From NCBI RefSeq assembly GCF_001050015.1, contig NZ_CVTB01000303.1:1-19836 (forward strand): 19,836 bases of DNA. The letters run 5' to 3'. How positions within the stretch are numbered: the stretch's first letter is position 1; each line of letters starts with the position of its first letter. Below the pieces are notes generated by a model. That model did not search any database. It saw only the letters and a program-made list of their open reading frames with translations, and had not been told where the DNA came from. Made by a program: the position numbers and the translations under genes. This document shows positions 15,455 to 19,836 of the stretch, piece by piece. Origin of the DNA: Mycolicibacterium malmesburyense. GTDB lineage: Bacteria > Actinomycetota > Actinomycetes > Mycobacteriales > Mycobacteriaceae.

Positions 15455-15970
15455 ATGAAGGCACTCTCGCCCGCCGTGGGAATCGGCTGCGCCGCGCTGA
15501 CGCTGGCACCTGCGGCCGTCGCCGACCGCCCCGAACCGGCGCCGATCTACGGCTACTACGACGCATTCCTCGATCACTCGCGGCAGACGTTCAACGGCGC
15601 GCCGGCCTTCGCGCCGCCCGCCACACAGCTTGGTCTGTTCACCACCAACTGCGATGCGAACGGCTGCCTGGCCAAGTGGTTGCGGGAGACCGAGATCTCT
15701 CAAGATCCCAATGCGCCAGCACAATTCGAATACCGGTGGAGCGGCGACCGATGGGAGTCGGCGGGCGAGTATCCCTTCTACTGCAATCCCGACGGCAGCG
15801 ATGGCACCGTCACCACCCAGCGCTCGGACTGGCTCAGGCCCAACGGCGACGGCAGCTTCTCCGGTGAACGGACCTTCACGGTGTCCGCGCCGGGATGCCC
15901 GGGTCAGGGGCCCGGCACCTACTGGCTTCCCATCGCGCTGTCACCGACCGATCCGCCACCGCCGCAATAG
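15455..15970 (+). CDS. Secreted protein of unknown function, intact paralogue
   Basis: This 171-aa protein has a Sec signal peptide (MKALSPAVG..., predicted cleavage after AVA, residue 23). The mature part starts DRPEPAPIYGYYDAF and carries CDANGC, FEYRWSGDRW, YPFYCNPDG, DGSFSGERTF and CPGQGPGTYWLP. Four cysteines in the mature part (two in CDANGC, one in FYCN, one in GCPG) could form two disulphides. The start at 15455 is chosen because it begins the signal peptide and has a GGAAGGGG stretch upstream. It ends six bases before the convergent ilvD stop. I recognise it only as a mycobacterial exported protein family; no enzymatic motif is visible. It is the intact relative of the frameshifted gene at 14409. 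Confidence 0.82.
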   Translation: MKALSPAVGIGCAALTLAPAAVADRPEPAPIYGYYDAFLDHSRQTFNGAPAFAPPATQLGLFTTNCDANGCLAKWLRETEISQDPNAPAQFEYRWSGDRWESAGEYPFYCNPDGSDGTVTTQRSDWLRPNGDGSFSGERTFTVSAPGCPGQGPGTYWLPIALSPTDPPPPQ

Positions 15971-15976
15971 GCGTAG

Positions 15977-17707
15977 CTACCCGCAGACCGCGCCGACCGC
16001 CGCCGACCCCACCAACTTGGTGTACTTTGCGAGCACTCCGCTGGTGTAGCGCGGCGGCAGCGGCTCGAAACCGGCCTTGCGCGACTCGAATTCGGCCGGG
16101 TCGACGACAACGTCGAGCGTGCCGTTGGCCACGTCGAGCCGGACGCGGTCACCGTCCTGCAGGAACGCGATCGGGCCGCCGTCGACGGCTTCGGGCGCGA
16201 TGTGCCCGACGCACAGGCCCGTGGTCCCGCCGGAGAACCGGCCGTCGGTCATCAACAGCACATCCTTGCCCAGACCCGCACCCTTGATGGCACCGGTGAT
16301 CGCGAGCATCTCGCGCATCCCTGGTCCGCCTTTGGGGCCTTCGTAGCGGATGACCACGACGTCGCCAGCCTGGATCGTGCCGTCCTCGAGCGCGTCCAGT
16401 GCGGCCCGCTCACGCTCGAAAACCCTTGCGGTGCCTTCGAAGACGTCGGAGTCGAAGCCGGCCGACTTGACCACCGCGCCCTCGGGGGCCAGCGAGCCGT
16501 GCAGGATCGTGATGCCACCCGTCGGGTGGATGGGATCGCTGAGCGCGCGCAGCACCTTGCCGTCGGGATCCGGCGGCGCGATGTGGCGGAGGTTCTCGGC
16601 CATGGTCTCACCGGTGACCGTCAGGCAATCCCCGTGCAGCAGACCGGCATCCAGCAATGCCTTCATCACGACGGGGACGCCGCCGATGTGGTCGACGTCG
16701 TACATCACGTGCTTGCCGAACGGCTTGACGTCGGCGAGATGGGGCACCTTGGCGCCCACCCGGGTGAAGTCGTCGAGCGTCAGCTTGACGTTGGCCTCGT
16801 GGGCGATCGCCAGCAGGTGCAGCACGGCGTTGGTGGACCCGCCGAAGGCCATCACCACCGCGATCGCGTTCTCGAATGCCTCCTTGGTGAGGATGTCGCG
16901 GGCGGTGATGCCGCGGCGTAGCAGGTCGACGACGGCCTGGCCGCTGCGGCGGGCGAACCCGTCACGGCGGCGGTCGGTGGCCGGCGGCGCCGCGCTGCCC
17001 GGCAGCGACATGCCCAGCGCCTCGGCGGCCGAGGCCATCGTGTTCGCGGTGTACATACCGCCGCAGGCGCCCTCGCCGGGACAGATCGCGCGCTCGATGG
17101 CGTCGACGTCCTCGCGGGGCATCAATCCGCGCGCACACGCACCGACGGCCTCGAAGGCGTCGATGATCGTCACCTCGCGTTCGGTGCCGTCCGACAGCTT
17201 GGCCTTGCCCGGCAGGATCGAGCCGGCATAGAGGAAGACGCTGGCCAGATCGAGGCGGGCCGCGGCCATCAGCATGCCCGGCAGCGACTTGTCGCACCCG
17301 GCGAGCAGCACCGAGCCGTCGAGGCGTTCGGCCTGCATGACGGTTTCGACGCTGTCGGCGATCACCTCGCGCGACACCAGCGAGAAGTGCATGCCTTCGT
17401 GGCCCATCGAGATGCCGTCGGACACCGAGATGGTGCCGAACTCCATCGGGAACCCGCCCGCCGCGTGCACGCCGTCCTTGACCGCCTTGGCCAGCCGGTC
17501 CAGCGAGAGGTTGCACGGGGTGATCTCGTTCCACGACGAGCCGACGCCGATCTGCGGTTTGGCAAAATCGCCTTCCTCCATGCCTACCGCGCGCAGCATC
17601 CCGCGGGCTGCGGCCTTCTCCAGGCCGTCGGTGACGTCGCGGCTGCGCGGTTTGATGTCGGGCTCGGCCCGGTGGCGGGCTTCGGTGCCGGGAGTTTCTG
17701 AGGGCAT
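15977..17707 (-). CDS. ilvD: Dihydroxy-acid dehydratase IlvD
   Basis: This 576-aa enzyme dehydrates 2,3-dihydroxy-isovalerate and 2,3-dihydroxy-3-methylvalerate in branched-chain amino acid synthesis, using an iron-sulphur cluster. Family signatures are all present: [13 protein letters not shown] (C65), [12 protein letters not shown] (C138), [17 protein letters not shown] (C215) and, near the C-terminus, [21 protein letters not shown]65, C138 and C215 are the likely cluster ligands. Length and order match M. tuberculosis Rv0189c (575 aa). I choose ATG 17707; a frame extending to 17755 would start inside the copper operator and adds residues absent from the family. It is divergent from the copper-response operon, with only 80 bases between start codons. 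This matters because Fe-S dehydratases are known copper targets. Confidence 0.97.
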   Translation of the reverse strand: MPSETPGTEARHRAEPDIKPRSRDVTDGLEKAAARGMLRAVGMEEGDFAKPQIGVGSSWNEITPCNLSLDRLAKAVKDGVHAAGGFPMEFGTISVSDGISMGHEGMHFSLVSREVIADSVETVMQAERLDGSVLLAGCDKSLPGMLMAAARLDLASVFLYAGSILPGKAKLSDGTEREVTIIDAFEAVGACARGLMPREDVDAIERAICPGEGACGGMYTANTMASAAEALGMSLPGSAAPPATDRRRDGFARRSGQAVVDLLRRGITARDILTKEAFENAIAVVMAFGGSTNAVLHLLAIAHEANVKLTLDDFTRVGAKVPHLADVKPFGKHVMYDVDHIGGVPVVMKALLDAGLLHGDCLTVTGETMAENLRHIAPPDPDGKVLRALSDPIHPTGGITILHGSLAPEGAVVKSAGFDSDVFEGTARVFERERAALDALEDGTIQAGDVVVIRYEGPKGGPGMREMLAITGAIKGAGLGKDVLLMTDGRFSGGTTGLCVGHIAPEAVDGGPIAFLQDGDRVRLDVANGTLDVVVDPAEFESRKAGFEPLPPRYTSGVLAKYTKLVGSAAVGAVCG

Positions 17708-17752
17708 CGGACAAGTATGCCTTCGGTGTTTTGCCCCGGCCAAACCGTTATT

Positions 17753-17771
17753 CATACCCCGGTGGGGTATG
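17753..17771. promoter_or_regulatory. RicR/CsoR-type copper operator
   Basis: CATACCCCGGTGGGGTATG is a perfect inverted repeat: 8-bp arms around a 3-base centre. It fits the TACCC...GGGTA palindrome bound by mycobacterial RicR, and its own regulator gene is encoded in the operon immediately downstream. It ends four bases before the predicted -10 element, so bound repressor would cover the -35/spacer region. Copper(I) binding should release it. Confidence 0.9.
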
Positions 17772-17774
17772 CGG

Positions 17775-17780
17775 TAGCAT
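17775..17780 (+). promoter_or_regulatory. Probable -10 element of the leaderless copper operon promoter
   Basis: TAGCAT fits TANNNT and is seven bases from the ATG at 17788, with no Shine-Dalgarno between. Transcription would begin at or one base before the start codon, giving a leaderless mRNA. No clear -35 is present; the operator occupies that position. Confidence 0.6.
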
Positions 17781-17787
17781 CGGGCCC

Positions 17788-18414
17788 ATGACGTCCCTGA
17801 TCGCTCGCCTCGCCGCTGTCCTCGCCGCTTTCCTCACCGCATTGGCGCTGACCTCGTGCACCAGTCCCGCGTCCGACGGCCACACCGACCACGAGCATGC
17901 CGACGAGCCCGCGATCAGCGGGGAACCGGCCGGTTACAACGCCGACGACGTCGCGTTCGCGACGAACATGATCCCGCATCACGAACAGGCCGTCGAACTG
18001 TCGGCGCTGGTGCCGGACCGCTCCACGAACCCGGAACTGAAGGCGCTGGCCCAGCAGATCTCCGGCGCCCAGGAGCCCGAGATCCGCACCATGCGGGTGA
18101 TGCTCGTCCAGTGGAACGAGAACCCCGACGCGAACACCGGGCAAGAGGGCCACGGTGGCCACGGCGCCGGGCACGGGGGCGCCATGCAGGGCATGGTCGA
18201 CGACGCCACCATGGCCAGGCTCGAGACGCTCTCGGGTCCCGAATTCGACACCCTGTGGCTGCAGTCGATGATCGCCCACCACCAGGGCGCGATCGAGATG
18301 GCTCGTGCCGAGCTCGCCAACGGCGACAACGTCGACGCCAAGCGGCTGGCCCAGACGATCGTCGACACGCAGCAGGCCGAGATCGACCAGATGAACCAGA
18401 TGTTGAAGGGCTGA
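17788..18414 (+). CDS. DUF305 family copper-associated lipoprotein
   Basis: This 208-aa exported lipoprotein has a hydrophobic signal ending LTSC with lipidation at C24. A His-rich spacer (GHTDHEH, 31-37) precedes the DUF305 ferritin-like helical domain. Two copies of the family motif are visible: [12 protein letters not shown] (61-72) and [12 protein letters not shown] (161-172), giving H64/H65 and H164/H165. Between them lies a [16 protein letters not shown] stretch (121-136), and further Met pairs occur (MRVM, MNQM). These His and Met residues suit copper(I)/(II) binding outside the membrane. DUF305 proteins in other bacteria have been linked to copper resistance (for example CopM of Synechocystis). 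The ATG at 17788 is preferred because it starts the signal peptide and sits seven bases after the -10. The gene is first in the operon with ricR, under a RicR operator, so it probably sequesters copper in the envelope. Confidence 0.93.
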   Translation: MTSLIARLAAVLAAFLTALALTSCTSPASDGHTDHEHADEPAISGEPAGYNADDVAFATNMIPHHEQAVELSALVPDRSTNPELKALAQQISGAQEPEIRTMRVMLVQWNENPDANTGQEGHGGHGAGHGGAMQGMVDDATMARLETLSGPEFDTLWLQSMIAHHQGAIEMARAELANGDNVDAKRLAQTIVDTQQAEIDQMNQMLKG

Positions 18415-18416
18415 AA

Positions 18417-18707
18417 ATGACTGCGGTACACGGCTATTCGCAGCAGAAGGACAATTACGCCAAACGGCTGCGCCGAATCGAGGGTCAGGTTCGCGGCATC
18501 GCGAAGATGATCGAGGACGACAAGTACTGCATCGACGTGCTCACCCAGATCAGCGCCGTCAACAGCGCGCTGCAGTCGGTCGCACTCGGCCTGCTCGACG
18601 AGCACCTCGGGCACTGCGTGGCGCAGGCGGTCGCCGAAGGCGGGGACCAGGGCGACGCGAAGCTGGCCGAGGCCTCCGCCGCCATCGCGCGGCTGGTGCG
18701 CTCCTAA
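18417..18707 (+). CDS. ricR: Copper-sensing transcriptional repressor RicR (CsoR family)
   Basis: This 96-aa all-helical repressor is the same length as M. tuberculosis RicR (Rv0190) and is likewise next to ilvD. Copper(I) ligands in the C-H-C pattern are C38, H63 and C67 (KYCIDVL ... DEHLGHC), equivalent to C36/H61/C65 of M. tuberculosis CsoR. The N-terminal basic helix [13 protein letters not shown] (16-28) is the usual DNA-contact region. The start is two bases after the lipoprotein stop with GAAGGG upstream, so it is the second gene of the operon and likely autoregulated through the palindrome at 17753-17771. Its stop overlaps the convergent thiamine-binding protein gene by four bases. 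Confidence 0.94.
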   Translation: MTAVHGYSQQKDNYAKRLRRIEGQVRGIAKMIEDDKYCIDVLTQISAVNSALQSVALGLLDEHLGHCVAQAVAEGGDQGDAKLAEASAAIARLVRS

Positions 18708-18997
18708 CCGCCCAGCGCCTCGTCGATCCGCCTGACCTTCGCCGCCAGCTGATCGGTGTGGCCGGGGCGGATGTCGGCCTTGAGCACGAGGCTCACCCGC
18801 GGCGAGGCCGCGGCCACCGCGTCGACGGCCCGCTTGACGACGTCCATCACCTCATCCCACTCGCCCTCGATGTTGGTGAACATCGCGTTCGTCTCGTTCG
18901 GAAGCCCCGACTCGCGGACCACCTTGACCGCCTCGGCGACCGCGTCACCGACACTGTCGCCGCCACCCATCGGGCTCACGCTGAAGGCCACAATCAT
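18704..18997 (-). CDS. MTH1187 family thiamine-binding protein
   Basis: This 97-aa protein is of the UPF0045/MTH1187 ferredoxin-like fold family, whose members bind thiamine or similar small ligands as oligomers. Typical features are the N-terminal strand [11 protein letters not shown], then [18 protein letters not shown], the [17 protein letters not shown] segment (about 41-57) and a C-terminal [13 protein letters not shown] strand. It is cytosolic. Its stop overlaps that of ricR in a convergent arrangement. There is no sign of a thiamine operon or a TPP riboswitch around it. Functional assignment is by family only. Confidence 0.87.
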   Translation of the reverse strand: MIVAFSVSPMGGGDSVGDAVAEAVKVVRESGLPNETNAMFTNIEGEWDEVMDVVKRAVDAVAAASPRVSLVLKADIRPGHTDQLAAKVRRIDEALGG

Positions 18998-19039
18998 CCG
19001 ACCAGCCTGCCACCGAAAAGCCGGGTGACGGCGTTACGG

Positions 19040-19429
19040 CTACTGCTTGCTGAAACCGGTGGGCCGCACGGTCAGGATCACCCGGTCGGCCTTGTCCACG
19101 GGCGCCTCGGTCAGCGGTCCGCTGTAGCGGTCGTTGAGCTGCAGATAGAACGCGCCGGTCGGATCGGGCTCGATGGCCTCGACGACGCCGCGCACCTCGA
19201 GGTAGCGGTAGGGGTTCTCCGGGTCGCTGACCGACATCGCGACGGCCGGCTGGCCCTCGATGTTGCGAAACTTCTGGCGTTTGGTGGTGTGGGTGAAGCG
19301 CAGCACCTCGCCGTCCCACGCGAACCACATCGGGTTGACCTGGGGCGTGCCGTCCGGCCGGACCGTGGCCAGGTGCCCGTACAGCGGGCGTTCCAGCAGC
19401 GACTCGTATCCGGCGGGAATGGCGACCAT
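19040..19429 (-). CDS. PPOX-class F420/FMN-dependent oxidoreductase
   Basis: This 129-aa split beta-barrel protein is of the pyridoxamine-5'-phosphate-oxidase-like superfamily, in the mycobacterial group that often binds cofactor F420 (compare Rv1155 and Rv2074). Visible family features are LYGHLATVRPDGTPQVNPMWFAWDG (about residues 16-40), the THTTKRQKFRNI cofactor-binding segment (46-57), and PYRYLEVRGVVEAIEPDP. It is probably a homodimeric cytosolic reductase; the substrate is unknown. The ATG at 19429 has AGAGGA upstream. It is divergent from the proline-rich exported protein gene at the right edge. Confidence 0.9.
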   Translation of the reverse strand: MVAIPAGYESLLERPLYGHLATVRPDGTPQVNPMWFAWDGEVLRFTHTTKRQKFRNIEGQPAVAMSVSDPENPYRYLEVRGVVEAIEPDPTGAFYLQLNDRYSGPLTEAPVDKADRVILTVRPTGFSKQ

Positions 19430-19612
19430 GGCGTTCCTCTAGAGAGTGGTTCGACGGCTGTGTTGTTAACGGTAGGCGTTCTGGACCGATGAACAATGCA
19501 GGTCACACCTGTGGACCGGGTGATTGCCCACGTCGAAGCGATCCGCGCGCGACGCGGAGAGTCCGGGGCGTTATGCCACACTGGTTGAAGTTCAGCGACT
19601 GGGAGGTTGTAT

Positions 19613-19836
19613 ATGCGCAGGGTAAAGCGCAGTCGGCTGCTCACTGCGGTCTTCGCGGCGAGCCTCGTTGGCGGCATGGTGCTCACCAGCCCGTCAGCGC
19701 TGGCTCAGCCCGGGGTTCCGCCGCCGCCGCCACCGGCGCCGGCCGATCCGGCCCTCGCGCCGGCACCGCCGCCGGCTCCGGCCCTGCCGCCGCCTCCACC
19801 GGCGGATCCGCTCGCGGCCCCCGCGGCCCCGCCCGC
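19613..19836 (+). CDS. Proline-rich exported protein, 3' end outside the window
   Basis: The first 74 codons of a secreted protein are visible. A basic N-terminus (MRRVKRSR) and a hydrophobic core lead to a signal-peptidase site after SALA (residue 31). The mature part begins with a Pro/Ala-rich segment of PPP and APA runs that continues to the window edge. A good ribosome site, GGGAGG, lies six bases before the ATG. In M. tuberculosis a gene near this position (Rv0192) encodes an L,D-transpeptidase-like wall enzyme, and Rv0192A a small secreted protein. The visible linker could precede a catalytic domain of that kind, but nothing diagnostic is in view. Confidence 0.72.
   Translation, partial: MRRVKRSRLLTAVFAASLVGGMVLTSPSALAQPGVPPPPPPAPADPALAPAPPPAPALPPPPPADPLAAPAAPP

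Noticed and set aside
19501..19517. Inverted repeat GGTCACACCTGTGGACC between the PPOX gene and the exported-protein gene
   Set aside because: The outer and inner pairings do not combine into one continuous palindrome, and four-base arms are common by chance.

Overview
The window is GC-rich, densely packed actinobacterial DNA, most likely from a Mycolicibacterium or another non-tuberculous Mycobacterium. Four things point there. PncA has M. tuberculosis residue numbering at every catalytic and metal position. There are EspJ-like and EspK-like type VII secretion proteins. The order O-methyltransferase / ilvD / ricR matches the M. tuberculosis Rv0187-Rv0190 neighbourhood. There are also an F420-type flavin/deazaflavin-binding protein, probable leaderless promoters and GTG/TTG starts. 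All identifications come from reading the translated sequence; no database search was run.

Layout. 1-1277 (-) is the N-terminal part of the glycogen debranching enzyme GlgX. It is divergent from a crotonase-fold protein (1387-2208, +) whose stop overlaps that of the convergent nicotinamidase pncA (2205-2756, -). Upstream of pncA on the minus strand is a tightly coupled block, 6541 down to 2768: a 616-aa polytopic membrane protein, a 56-aa single-pass protein, a cupredoxin-like lipoprotein and a 443-aa polytopic membrane protein. Each gene overlaps the next by 1-4 bases. I think this block is the least characterised system in the window: conserved-looking His/Asp positions in both large membrane proteins suggest a membrane metal-dependent complex of unknown substrate. 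An imperfect palindrome (6574-6587) lies just upstream. Next come an Orn/Lys/Arg-type PLP decarboxylase (6623-8110) and a zinc alcohol dehydrogenase (8116-9294), forming a two-gene unit.

9356-13344 (-) is a three-gene type VII secretion-associated operon away from any ESX core genes: an EspJ-like protein, a membrane protein with a duplicated two-cysteine extracytoplasmic domain, and an EspK-like protein. Its central part is visibly less GC-rich than its surroundings. A perfect 14-bp palindrome sits just upstream of the first gene.

13642-15970 (+) carries an O-methyltransferase with a probable leaderless promoter, two paralogous secreted proteins (the first broken by a one-base frameshift) and an SRPBCC protein between them. 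15977-17707 (-) is ilvD.

Divergent from ilvD is a copper-response operon (17788-18707, +). It encodes a His/Met-rich DUF305 lipoprotein and the CsoR-family copper sensor RicR. A textbook palindromic operator (17753-17771) is placed over the likely promoter, so the pair probably autoregulates and is induced by copper(I). The window ends with a thiamine-binding MTH1187-family protein, a PPOX-class F420/FMN-binding protein, and the start of a proline-rich exported protein that runs off the edge. I saw no tRNA, rRNA, CRISPR array, insertion sequence or integrase.
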